Source: Pagrus major
Taxonomy: Eukaryota > Chordata > Actinopteri > Spariformes > Sparidae
NCBI RefSeq assembly: GCF_040436345.1
Contig: NC_133234.1
Location: 12,647,446 to 12,711,445 of the forward strand
Direction of reading: 5' to 3'
Length of the DNA stretch: 64,000 nucleotides
The first letter of the stretch is position 1; every line of letters starts with the position of its first letter. The notes under the pieces were generated by a model. That model ran no database searches and had not been told where the DNA came from. It saw only the letters and a list, made by a program, of their open reading frames with translations. Shown here one piece after another: positions 1 to 11,700 of this stretch. A program made the position numbers and the translations under genes.

Positions 1-2836
1 TGGTGATCCCCTGACATTTCCTCTATCGGGTTTGTGGATGGCTTGCAATGACATAAGGTGCACGTGTTCCCATGTTTTCAGGATGAACTGTAATAACTTT
101 GGTGACCCCACCAATGTTACACATTAAAGTATGTTTACAGGTAAAAGCAGCTCCAGAGAGAGCTGCATGTAATCTGATCTAATAAATTGCCTCCAGTTAT
201 GTCATTCAGTGGCTAAATTGCATTGTGGGTGATCTAGGGTTTGAAAAACAGTCCACTGGTCTGCATAACACTGACTCATTAACTCGTTTAAAAACAAATG
301 ATCAAAATCGATACAGAATTTGTCTTCCTTTTGAAAATATCACATATTATGCAGTAGCACTCCACAAGACTTGTAAAAACACTTAAATGTGTAAAATTGG
401 CAGAGTCACCCTTTAACCTTTTATATAGCGCCACCATCAGGTAACATAAATTAGTCCAGTACTTTGGTGTCTGACTAAAACTAGTGACATTCTCATTGGC
501 TTTAGCTGTACCTTGTGCTTAATGCTAGCCTTCTAGCAAAGCTAAAGCTGATGTTAGCACTTAGCTCAAAGTGGCTGTAGACTCTTTTGTTCACATATCT
601 TACGGACATTCAAGGGCATTTCCATATCAGGGCTATTTGTTCTACAAGCTCTGACAGTAATATCGTGAAAAACTCATTAACATAGGAAGCAGAGCTTTCA
701 AGTGGACACATTTTATCCGCGGTATTGTCATGTGACTCTCATTAGGGACAATGATGGTGCATTCAGCGAGCTATTGGTTTTCCCCGTGTAAACTAGGTGA
801 GTGATACAGTTGCAATGAACTGTGACATGACATTGATTATCACATAAAGACTTCATAGAGATGAGTTCCGAGCGTGAATACAGATTCACATATACTAGAT
901 GAGCTAAATTGGAAGAGATGTATCGTGAAATTGATGTGCACCTTCGTGTGTTGCAAATGTATTTAAATGCACACAAAGCATATATCTACAGTGTAAGGGA
1001 GGTATCCGAGTCAGCAGATTTACACAGTGTTTGCCCGTTTGCGTCCAGCCCCCCCTCTTCCTCCTTCCCTCTTTCTCTCCTGTCTGTTCCAGAAAATGTA
1101 AACAAGGGACTAATGAAAGAAATAAATAGATTGCAGAGCCTGCCTCACGTCCCTACCTCTCTCCATTACTAATGGACTAGTTGCTTTGCTCTCGGCAGAG
1201 GAGGCATTATGGGTGAAGACTGATCTCCTGTGTCCAATTTACTGTCAAAATGCCCAAAGTGCCTTGCCTCTGGGTCAAAGGGAAAAACAGTGAGTGAAAT
1301 ACGATGTGACTGGTGTGCTGTCTCTCACTGTCTGTCTGGAAATAAAACAACTGCATGCATAGACACACATATATGGTATGTACTTCGTCTTTGTTTTTCT
1401 CCTTAGTGTGTATGCGCAGAATAAAAACAAATCACTGCATCCTAAACAATCCATCACTCAATCACGAGCTAAATGAGCTTCCTCGTGACAGTCAGGACAC
1501 TCTGTTCCCTACTCTGGCTTAAAAAACTGAATCACCTTCCCCAAGAACATCAGAGCCAGTGAGTTGGTGGGTTTAGTGCCTCCGTCAACATGCGGCTGAT
1601 GAAACCCCCCCGCTGTGCCATGATAGGTGAACCAGCAGCCTGGGCCACGGACACTCACTTTGACAAATCACCTGCTCTCAGCTTTACCTGGCTGCCCATA
1701 TGGAGGATCCCTGCTGGGACCGAGTGCTGTGTAACCCGTCCCTGACTCGACTCGCCTCTACTCCCATCACTCCTCCCCTCTCTCTACTGTATATCGCACA
1801 ACCCGTTGAGCTAACACCTGCTGAAAGCTCCTGGTGGAAACTAGGGCTGACATTGTGATATTTTTGGTTCGCTCAAAAAAATAATTTCCCAAAAAACATT
1901 GACTTCATGCACTTCAATCACACATACATTCCCAGTATTATACTTGCAATTTTTGCAATCAAGCAGCGAAAACGTTGTAGCATGACGTGGTTGAGTTTAT
2001 CTGAGTTTATCTTCTTTGACATTGCTCGTCCTGCGTTGTGACTACTGCGCATGCACACATGCAGCCGTTGGCCTCATGCTGGGTTGACCTAAGACCTGTG
2101 AAGGCACTGCCCAAGGTTAAAAGGGATCCAAACAATGACTGAGAGAGGAAAATTAGCTGTGGGTGCAGATACTACAAGGACATGTGGCTCAAATACTGTA
2201 GCTTGACCACAAATGACCCATCAAAGAAAAAACACGTACAGTGAGTCACAAAGACATAAAACCCAATACAAAACAGCCTGCTGCAGAATACATAAACACT
2301 GTAGTTCAGGATTAAGGTCTTGGGATTAGAAACTGCAGAGCATCTGATTATAAACGCCTTGTCATCATCACCCTCATTGTAATCATGTCCTGCAAAGAAA
2401 AACAAATCTTTTAGCTGTGAAATATCGCTGCAATAAGCTACCCGGAGAACACAGTGTACCTAACCCCCCCACCACCACCACAACTCCATTACAATCCAGT
2501 AGCCTCAAGTTCCAACAGAGAGGCTTTCGTGTGACCAGAGAGAGACACAGAGGCAGGACTGGGGAAATCCATCGGGACTGAATTGAAGCATCCCTCCCTC
2601 TGTACCACATGTTATAGACTGTGTCCCTTTGATGTCAAATACATGGGGAGATGGAGCTCTAACGTGAGCTCAGAAAATGGGGTCTGGGGTGGGGGGTGGG
2701 CATGGCTAAATGATGTAACAGCACAGCGCTAAGGAGGACAGTGCAAACGAACAATATATGGAGATTTGTGATCCTGCTCACACAGCCTCTATGGCCACAA
2801 TCAATGCACTAATGGTGATTGCCAAGGCTGCATTCA

Positions 2837-2847
2837 ATCTCTCTCTC

Positions 2848-2883
<36 letters not shown>
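2837..2883. repeat. (CT)n microsatellite
   Basis: A nearly pure CT dinucleotide run, interrupted once by a CTGT step. Confidence 0.95.
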
Positions 2884-2887
<4 letters not shown>

Positions 2888-3690
2888 GTAACTTTAACGA
2901 CATTACTGTTTATTAGCAATGACTGCAAAGCAAAGGGCACAATGTAAAAAAACAAGACAACTAAAAGCAAGAGCATGCTGCACATGAATCAAACAGTGAG
3001 AAACCAAATGGAAAACACGGAAACAAACACTCATCCATGATATGAAAACATACACGTGAGCTTTGATTGACAGGGGTATCGTCAAGCAGCTGTTTCTCAC
3101 CGACATGACGCCAGGCTGGGATGTAACGCACCGATATTTGTGCTGTTTCTTTATTTTTCACCCAGCAGGTCACTTTTGAGCACGAGAGTAAGAAAAATGC
3201 TTCTCATCCTCTGTGTGTCCTGACTGACAATGATTGCATCCTTTCTGTTCTCTGAGCAGCCATGTTGTTCCAACAGCAGCTAATCTATTAGTTTGAGTTC
3301 CCTTTAACATTTGGTACGACTTTTTTTTTGTAAAACTGTGTTTTAGTGCATTTCTTTGAGTTTTATGGTTGTGTGAGGGGCATCAGTGGGTTTGGCTGCC
3401 GTGGATGTGCCAGATGTTCGATCGGGGTCATTGTCTGGTTTCTGCTGTTTAGATACGAAGCGGACAATCTGATACCCTCCTTGTTCTGCAGGCCATGTTT
3501 GGGACATTTCTATGGACTCTGAAAGTTTTTACTTAATTTAAGGTGGGATGCAAGATTTGGTCTTTTAAGTGAGTTTGCACTTTCATTAAAGGTCCCATGC
3601 TTGTTCCTACAGTTTGACACTATAAGGCTGTTTTCACATTCATTGCTCGGGAGTGTACATTTTCTATGTGCTCATTTAATATCTGATTTT

Positions 3691-4018
3691 AAAGGGGCAA
3701 TACGTAAGAAGTTTGAAAATGTTCAAAAAATCAACAAAATGTGAAGAAATAGTAGTTTAGACGTTATGATGTCTTTGTATTGACATATGTACTGAAGTTA
3801 TGATGCTAACCATCTGCCTAGCTCCAGCCCGTCCTAACGCTAGCGTTGTAAATAACAACGCTCCCCTGGTCCTCCAGCAACCAGTCCGAACCGCTAGCTG
3901 CACAGCTAACTGAGCTATAACAGCCTGTACTAGCAGTAGGCTGTGGTAATATACTGCCACCTATTTGTGTCGAGTATGAATTTGACAAGTGGCCAATTCT
4001 TACATATTGCACCTTTAA
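3691..4018. mobile_element. MITE-like inverted-repeat element (family A), full copy
   Basis: The left end reads AAAGGGGCAATACGTAAGAA and the right end is its near reverse complement, closing at TTGCACCTTTA. The two ends are about 20 bases each and enclose roughly 290 bases with many GCTAAC/GTTAGC-like steps and no coding potential. TTAA lies at both outer edges and may be the target duplication. Similar sequence recurs near 12.3, 39.2 and 53.5 kb. This fits a non-autonomous DNA transposon; the superfamily cannot be fixed by eye. Confidence 0.75.
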
Positions 4019-4479
4019 GAGGCGTGATTTGTGACATTATCCTGGTCCAATATTCAGCAAACACAAGCGCACTGTGGAAACTTGAAGCCTCCAACGCACA
4101 CACACACACACTGACAATGGACTTTACTGTGGAGTGGGAGACATCTTGTGTCCAGCAGTTAAACTTGTGAAATGACAAACAATTACATATTCATATATTC
4201 TTGAATTTTTAATGAGGAAGGAGTGGGTGGCATTTTAAGGATTTGAATGTTTTAATCATACTTCTGCAAAGCCGATGTTAAAGGATAAGTGGAGGGTTTT
4301 TATGTGCCTGAATGCATGTGTGGAGAGGATCTTTACTGGATGATGACTGTGTGAAGTTTTCACATATTTTATTATGACTCCTGTTGTATATTCTATTTGA
4401 TTTTTGTATGAACCACCTCCCTAAATGTCCCCTCCACTGCTGCTGCTCCTCTCCAGCGACACAATGTTTGTGACAAAAG

Positions 4480-5040
4480 CAAATCCATGTGTATCTGCTG
4501 CTGTTCATTTCATTTAGAGTCCATTACCAGCCTCCCAGCCAGGCTCTGCTTTTACAGAGGGGTTTGCTCCATCAAGTCAGCCGCTCATTTAAATGCATTA
4601 GACGGTATTAACGTTGAGATATCACCTGTCTGCCCTGGACAAAGTATAAAAGGGCCATTAAAAAAAATAAATAAATAAATAAATAAAAAGTGGAGTGCCC
4701 CGGATGCCCTCGCATCCATCTCGCCCAGGCTGAATCACAAAAAGCAGAGTGGGAAACAACTCGTATCACGACTAATGTGGGTGAAATATACAGATTGAGC
4801 CGCAGCACGACCATTAACACGAGTTAGATTGTATCACAGGCTAATGGAGAATAAAACTGTGGTGCTTTATAATAACTGCTGCCACTGATGCTTTCACACA
4901 GGGCGAGTTTATCATTCATATTCACACATAAACACCGACCATGAGAGTCAAAGTTCACACAATCCAACATGCTCTTCACACGAAAAGCCCAGCTGATTTC
5001 AAAATCAACACCCGGGCACCTCAGAGACCCGTTTAAACAC
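4480..5040. promoter_or_regulatory. Candidate conserved non-coding element (enhancer-like)
   Basis: There is no coding frame. The block has several TAAT/ATTA homeodomain-type cores, an ATTTAAATGCAT octamer-like motif near 4588 and a CACCTG E-box near 4624. Its texture is unlike the surrounding AT-rich spacer. This motif content is only suggestive; conservation was not tested. Confidence 0.25.
4661..4688. repeat. (TAAA)n simple repeat
   Basis: About six tandem AAAT units follow an A run. Confidence 0.9.
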
Positions 5041-5167
5041 ATCTGATCACGGTTGTGCCATCCCTTGTCTTGGCCTCCCTGTCTGTCCTCTCTCTGCAGG
5101 TGTCAGTCTCCTGTAGGCTGACCCGCTTTCAGGCGCCTCAGGGTGCATCTAGGTGTTACTCACTCAC

Positions 5168-5195
5168 CTGCTGGCGACCTGTCTCTCTCCTCCAT
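5168..5195 (-). other. Possible first coding exon of a minus-strand gene
   Basis: Read on the minus strand, an ATG at 5195 sits in a strong Kozak context (ACCATGG) and opens nine codons, MEERDRSPA plus one base, directly followed by a perfect donor, CAG|GTGAGT. CpG-containing sequence lies upstream on that strand (5.2-5.4 kb). If real, the gene would run leftward out of the window. The exon is very short, I do not recognise the peptide, and chance occurrence is quite possible. Confidence 0.25.
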
Positions 5196-5616
5196 GGTCC
5201 TGCATCCGCTCGGCGAGCAGAGCTGCTGCGCTCTGATCCGCTGGGGTCTGCGGGGAAGCTGATGAGCAAGATCTCCTCGTGTGGAGGAAGGTATCGATCA
5301 GTTATAGGTGCTCAGTTAAAAAAACAAACAAAAAAAACATCAAAACCTTCGCTGCTGCTGACAAAAGCCTGGATGAGGTCCGCGCCCGAGATGCTCCCCC
5401 GTCCTGTTTTTCTGGAGCTGCTCTTCAGTTTGTGACTTTCTGCTTTGGTAGGCGGATTAAATCAAAGCATCATCAGATGCTTGGTGCCGAGATGAGGACA
5501 CATGCAGGCTGGGATCCCTCCTCTGAGCGCCCACCATCTCAACCTGCCAAGCAGCGGGAGGAGGGTGCGTGTTTATCTTTCGCTCCTCCAGTGGTCCGCA
5601 TGACCCAGTTCAGCAC

Positions 5617-5658
5617 CACACACACACGCACGCACACACACGCACACACACACACACT
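5617..5658. repeat. (CA)n microsatellite
   Basis: A CA/CGCA dinucleotide run of about 40 bases. Confidence 0.95.
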
Positions 5659-5827
5659 CACTGAGACATTCATTCAAATCCACAAAAGGGGGGCTCAGCA
5701 AAAACCTCCTCTCTCTGCAGCATGCATGGAGCAAATCTGCATGCTCCCACTCACTCTCCAAACTCACTGTCAGTCTGTGTTTTTGTCCGTCGGTCCAGCG
5801 GGGCTCTGGTGTTGAGGGTTGGGTGGT

Positions 5828-5862
5828 AGAGGAGGTGGAGGTGGAGGAGGAGGAGGAGGGGG
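5828..5862. repeat. (GGA/GGT)n triplet repeat
   Basis: A run of GGA and GGT triplets ending in a G tract. The open frame across it is low-complexity polyglycine and is not taken as a gene. Confidence 0.85.
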
Positions 5863-5989
5863 GTCTCAGATGTTCCTCTGCTGGTCCTACCAGTCAGCTC
5901 CCTCATTGTTCACCGTCTCCACCCTCTGGCAAACTAGTAACGCTCACGTGTCCCGGGTCCTAGCGCCTGCCTGGACACCAAACCAAGCC

Positions 5990-6340
5990 AAACTCCAATG
6001 AGCTCTTCTCCTGCTTTTGATTCATGCATTGAAGGAACAAGCTGCTCCACTCTTGCATAATTCAACAGCTTATGGCCTCGAGAACTTCACGCGGTGACTT
6101 TGCCAACTGTCCTTATTAGGTAACAGCAAGGCAAGACTTTCAATTAATTCACTGCCCTGGCAGCTCCCCCCCTTTTACTGTACATGTTTAACAGCAGGCC
6201 TCCTGCCAGCCCCGCTCGCCAACCAGAACAGATTGGACTGGGAAGACAGCATCGACATAACAGGGATAACCTTAATGCATCATCACCAAACAGCACTGAT
6301 CAGACGGGTCGAGGGGTGAAGAGGCTGGAGGCTGTTTTCA
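5990..6340. promoter_or_regulatory. Candidate non-coding regulatory block
   Basis: A non-coding stretch containing TAAT cores (for example near 6142 and 6273), a TGCATCATC-type step and a TGATCAGAC step, next to the possible minus-strand first exon at 5.2 kb. It could be a conserved element or a distal promoter, but this rests only on motif content. Confidence 0.15.
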
Positions 6341-8500
6341 CATAAATGAAGATTGCGCTTTTGAAGCTCCTCGTCTCGCCTCTCACAGAGAATGGCAGTC
6401 ACACAATCACTTCTTTTTATTCCTGTAATTCATTGTTTTTCTGTCTACTCTCCTTTCAACTGTTTCTGCTTTCTCTCTCCTCCCTGATTAAGCCTGAACC
6501 TAGTGAAATGTGAGCTGTTTTAAAGCAGTCCAGTATCAGATAGAAAGGGCAAAAAAACAGTCCCAACAGGAGAATATGATCTCCCAGTTCCCTGAAACAA
6601 AATAATTTGACCGGGGTGTTTCTCATCCTGGGTGGACATTGAATAGTTGCATCTTCAGCACCTCTTTGAGACGTTCAGGTACGGGCAGCCAGGCATAGAC
6701 GAGTTTCCTCAGGGTTATATCTTAGGAAAGAGAGCTGTCATAAATCATAGTGGAGGTCAAGCACTGTGGGCTGACAGCAGAGAGCACAGAGGGTCAAACA
6801 CACCGGGGGGACACACACCTCTCAGCTGTGAACAAATGGAGCAGGGCCGCTCCTCCCTCTCTCCTCACAGATTCACGTCCTAGTTTTTACTTTTAATGTG
6901 TCACCTCAAGTTTTCCAAATCTTGTTGCAAGGGGGTGGCCTTGTTTTTACTCTGTCCTCAAATTCATCTCTAGTTTGCTCTGTGTACTTTGTGTCCTAGC
7001 TGCCCCATAAACTGCAGTGTCACAGAGGAGGGATATCTGAACTGAGCATCGAGCTGAGATGGGGTCTCATAACGTTTGTGGGGTAAAATGACTCTTGTGG
7101 ACTAAGATTAAACCATTTTTCCACCCAAAGGACCCAAAAGTCCCAGCTAGGGGTGTTGCAATATGGCAATACAAACATGATATTGTGTGAATAATCAAGC
7201 AAAGATGCATCTGTTGTTTGTGAGTTTATGTGGTTGCCTTTTCACTAGTAATTGAGTGTGACTGTTCTTTTTGTACACTGTTTTGTACACTTATGGTTAC
7301 AGACTCTCTCCACCTCCCTGCATTCATATTTTAAACATAATTTATTTGCCAAAAAAACAAGAGAAAACACACAGTAAAAGTCAAAGATAGATTTTTTTTT
7401 CCAGATTTCACTTGCTAATAATGTTATCGGGAATTTGTTCGCCCACAATAATCGCCGTTAAAACTGATCTCCAAAGGCAATCGTAGTACATTATTTTTGG
7501 GCCCTCTCATGACCCAGGGCCCGGGCAAAAATGCACAACACAACTAAAAAATAAAACTTGCTCATATAAAGGATACAGCCATTTTCTGAGACCAACAGCA
7601 GGAAAGAAGAAAAACGTTAATGTGTTCTTCCTGTGCAGAAAAAAACCCAAATTCAATTAATGTTATATTTGCCATAGATGATCTTGTCATTAGGAAAAGC
7701 TATCCAGCAGTATTCACTTTCCTCCGGTCCATATTCTTTGAAACCCTGTTCCAAACGTTTTGCTTTGTGCCAAAAACAATCTCTCTGAATCTCAGGAGAA
7801 TTTGGCAACATTTGCTTTGAACAGCAGGTAGTTTAGTGAACATGTGGAGTAACATTTAGGCGGAGGAAAAAAAGGTCAGATTTGAATTCAAAAGCATGCT
7901 GCTGGAGTACAAAGCTGTGCTCCATCCTCACACCTCCAGGCGTTGGCCTGACTCTCTCTGTCTCCTGCTTTAGCTCTCTCTCCTCTCTGCTGCTTTACCT
8001 TCTTTCAGTCTCACCCAGCCAGCTACACAAAGGCAGGATGATTTTCTGACTGCAGTCACAACAGCAGTCATTTCACCTCTCTTTTTCTCAATTCAAACAT
8101 TTTGAAAAGCAGCTCACAGCCACATCTCCCTCTCCCACTGAATCAAATAGTCCTCTCCATGTCCTTATGTGAACTCCTGCAATAATTTAACCTTAACTCA
8201 TATTTCGTGTTGTTCTTATTCCATTTCTTCTTTTCAACATGTCATCACCGGGATGTTATCATGAAAACAAATGCAACAAATGTAAACGTAATTGAGAAAG
8301 TGAATTGGTTTTTACACAATATGATGTATTGCAGTGTTTCAAGCATATTGCATTTACTTCTACACCCAAGAAATAAAAGAGAACTCCAAATTAATTATAA
8401 AAATGTAATTAAGACACAAGAGTAACAAAAAAAACACAAATCAGTTCACAGGGGAATGTAAATAAAACAAAAACAAATAAAAAACATTCAGATTGCGTAT
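6340..8500. other. Intergenic spacer
   Basis: I see no exon chain, RNA gene or clear full-length transposon. Short poly-T and poly-A tracts are present. A stretch near 7144-7210 with repeated CAATATGGCAATAC-type steps may be a decayed repeat. Confidence 0.5.
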
Positions 8501-8502
8501 AT

Positions 8503-8750
8503 TTGTTGCTTGTACAGCAATGTTGCACTAAAACATTTACTGTTAATCACTCCTTTCGTGTACATTTCTATCGGGACTACATTCTCCACAATGCTGTCGG
8601 GCACTCGCTCCTCGCGGTTGGCGAGCAGCGGCTGATGACGTCAAAATCATGCGCTCTTAACCTTGTGCTGCAGGAGTGTTGTCAGATCAGCTGTGGAAAC
8701 CACTGCTGCGTAAACGTGTTGACACGTTTTTGAAGCTGTATTTTGTCGTC
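8503..8750 (+). promoter_or_regulatory. RDH13 proximal promoter and 5' UTR
   Basis: The 200 bases before the RDH13 start are richer in CG dinucleotides than the flanking AT-rich DNA. They contain a perfect palindromic CRE, TGACGTCA, at 8636-8643, about 110 bases before the ATG. No TATA box is evident at a convincing distance. The transcription start cannot be placed from sequence alone. Confidence 0.5.
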
Positions 8751-11700
8751 ATGAGCAAATATATTTTACCAGCGTCTGTGTTTGGGACCGTGTTTGGATG
8801 CGCCGTGTTACTGAAGTAAGTCACTCTTCATTATATGACAGGAGGCCACTGCATCCTGATGTAACTGCACATTTTACTCTGCATGTGTCACACTTGCTGC
8901 TGAAGTCATACTGGACTGCATTATATTATCAGGCAGCCTAATTGTTTCAAGTTACTGACCTAGAGGTATTTTATTTCCTGGCATGGTGAGTGATTCAACT
9001 ACAACTGTACAATCAGAAATACAGCCTCCTCCTTGGCTGTGTCAATAGTTGTAGGCCTATGTGCCTGACAAAAGCAGCATTTTTAGGCCAACAGAGTGAT
9101 TGCATTGATTGAATAGACTGTAAGAGTGTTGATTGCAGTCTGTTCACCCACTCACAGTTAGTTTGTGTTCTTTTTTTCTCCATATGTTCTTTCTTTGTTT
9201 CTTCTGAATGTATATTGTTAATGAGATAAAACAGTGTGACAGTGATTCAAATTAATTTGATCAATTAATTTTCAAATGTAGCAGCTGTAAGGTGGTTGCC
9301 CACAGGCTGGAGAATACTGGTCACACCAGGAATCAGGATCTGCACCTTTATTCTATGAGAGTAGCCCAGGTCCCTGTCAGCACACAAACACACACAGCAC
9401 AGCAGGGTCTCTCTCCGTCTCCAGCACAATAGCTGTCCAAGTTTTTGCCGGGAGTGTGGCCCTACGTCACTCGTGCATCCTTTGAGTGTTTCGTTAATTA
9501 AGCCCCCCATGCTGCAACAGGTGAAACGGAACTATGAAGACATTCAATATAAAACGATGCACAGAAATTTCAACTATACGATAGAATATTAATGTAGGAT
9601 ATCACACACAGGCTTTGAGAATGTTCACCAATTTAAAAGTCATCACAACTCTTGTTTTCTTAAAGTCATTGTTTGAGGTGAGTTTTAAACTAAGACAAAG
9701 AAAAAAAATCCTATTCTATGGCTGTCATCCTGGAGGCACAGCCAGATTGACCTGTGAAGGGGGCCCTTGGGTACAACTGTTTGGCCGCTATTAAACACCA
9801 CTTCTCCTGGTCTCCATCCAGTTTGTACAGTCCTGTTCTGGAATCCCAAGTTTGTTGTGTGTTGATTTGATTTAGCAAATTAATATCCAACATTTACGCT
9901 GAAGATATAAACACAAAACTTAAATAATGAAGGTTTTAAACTAGATTTTGACACACACAGGGACCATCTTAATAACTAGGCAATAAAGCAGGACCCCATT
10001 CACAACCACAGTCAAACCACACTGGTGTTTTCACTCATGTTTCTTTAAACACCTTTCGTCAACCTGACAAGAGGTAATTTCAGCCAGAGTGATGTTATGA
10101 TTTAGTGCTGCATATTACAATTGATTTAATCTTGAGTGGAATAATGCTTATTAGGAAGTTACTTAAGGATAATGCTTAACAGGAGCTCTCTAATGTACAG
10201 CTGAGCGCTTCCTGAATAAATGCATTAGGCTGATTATAGGTGGTTTGAGGTTTGGTGGGTGCAATTTACTATACACAAGTAAGATAAACTACAGTTGTTT
10301 GTGGTACAAGGCAGACAGAAATAGTTGGCATCAGAGAGAAAACTATACTTCTTGTTTTTTCAAGCTGAACAATGTATTAGATGTTGCTGAACTTTGTTTG
10401 AATTCGTCATGTAGGAACCATGTGACAGGAGGCCGGTGTCCCAGTAAAGCTACCATTAAAGGGAAGACTGTGGTCATAACAGGAGCCAACACAGGCATCG
10501 GGAAAGCGACGGCCCGAGAACTGGCCCAGAGAGGTGTGGAGATAATATGGCGTCGCTCTGACTTTCTGCAACGAGATGCATCACTTCTTTAGCTCTCCAT
10601 GACTCACTCCTTTTCCCATTCCCACATCGTCAGGGGGTCGCATCATCATGGGATGTCGAGACATTGAGAAGTGCGAGGAGGCTGCAAAGGACATACGAGG
10701 GGAGACCCTGAATCCTCACGTTTACGCATGTCGCCTCGACCTGGCCTCCGTGAAATCCATCCGAGAGTTTGCACAGAGAATCAAACAAGGTGAGGGAACA
10801 AATCATACGCAGTGTTCAACTGTGGAGAGAAAGCACACTCTGTAACAGTTTCTCAAGTATTGTCTTTATTGTCTTTTAGAGGAGCAGCGTGTGGATGTAC
10901 TGATAAACAACGCAGGGGTCATGAGATGTCCAGCATGGAAGACAGAAGACGGCTTCGACATGCAGTTTGGAGTCAACCACTTAGGTACTTTGACTGATTG
11001 AAAAGAACAGAAACTCTCTGAAAAATAATAGATTTAGATTGTCTTTACATCCTAGTAAACTCTACCTGATGCCGATAGTTTCTGTCTTCCTCCAGGCCAC
11101 TTCTTGTTGACAAATCTTCTGCTGGATAAGTTGAAAGAGTCCGCCCCCAGCAGAGTGATCAACCTGGCCTCACTCGCCCACATCGTTGGGAAGATCGACT
11201 TCGAGGACTTGAACTGGGAGAAGAAGAAGTTTGATACCAAGCAGGCGTACTGTCAGAGCAAGCTTGCCAATGTTCTGTTCACGAGAGAGCTCGCCAAGCG
11301 ATTACAAGGCAAGTCTTCTGACCGTTGCATATGTGGGCATGTGTGGGAGGGAGTATGGCCTATGTTCTTGTTCGTAATTGGCCATCGGATATATATTTTT
11401 AAACAATGCTGTGTGTGTTTCGTGTGTGCTTGTTACAGGCACGGGAGTCACAGTGAACTCTGTGCACCCAGGCATTGTTGCCACGGAGCTCGGGAGGCAC
11501 ACGGGTCTGCACCAATCACCGTTCTCGAGCTCAGTGCTCAGTGAGTATTATTCCTCCTTCAGGATTCTGAAGTTAGAGAAATCAATGAATGCTTACCTCA
11601 TGCATATGCAGCAATTAGCTAAGGCTGCTTAAGCTGTGATATGCAACACTGGTCTGCTCAGTGAATTTTCTACTCTTAACTACGTGTTCTCTATAAATAA

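Larger units (their letters stand above)
1..5160. other. Intergenic region, no confirmed gene
   Basis: All open frames here are short and none shows a recognisable protein family or a consistent exon chain on either strand. The stretch holds a CT microsatellite, an inverted-repeat transposon copy, a TAAA repeat and a possible non-coding regulatory block, each listed separately. The rest looks like ordinary AT-rich spacer. Confidence 0.6.

Noticed and set aside
5055-5815. Plus-strand frames of 126 and 178 codons around 5.1-5.8 kb
   Set aside because: They run through a CA microsatellite and low-complexity sequence and show no family similarity; CpG content explains the lack of stops.
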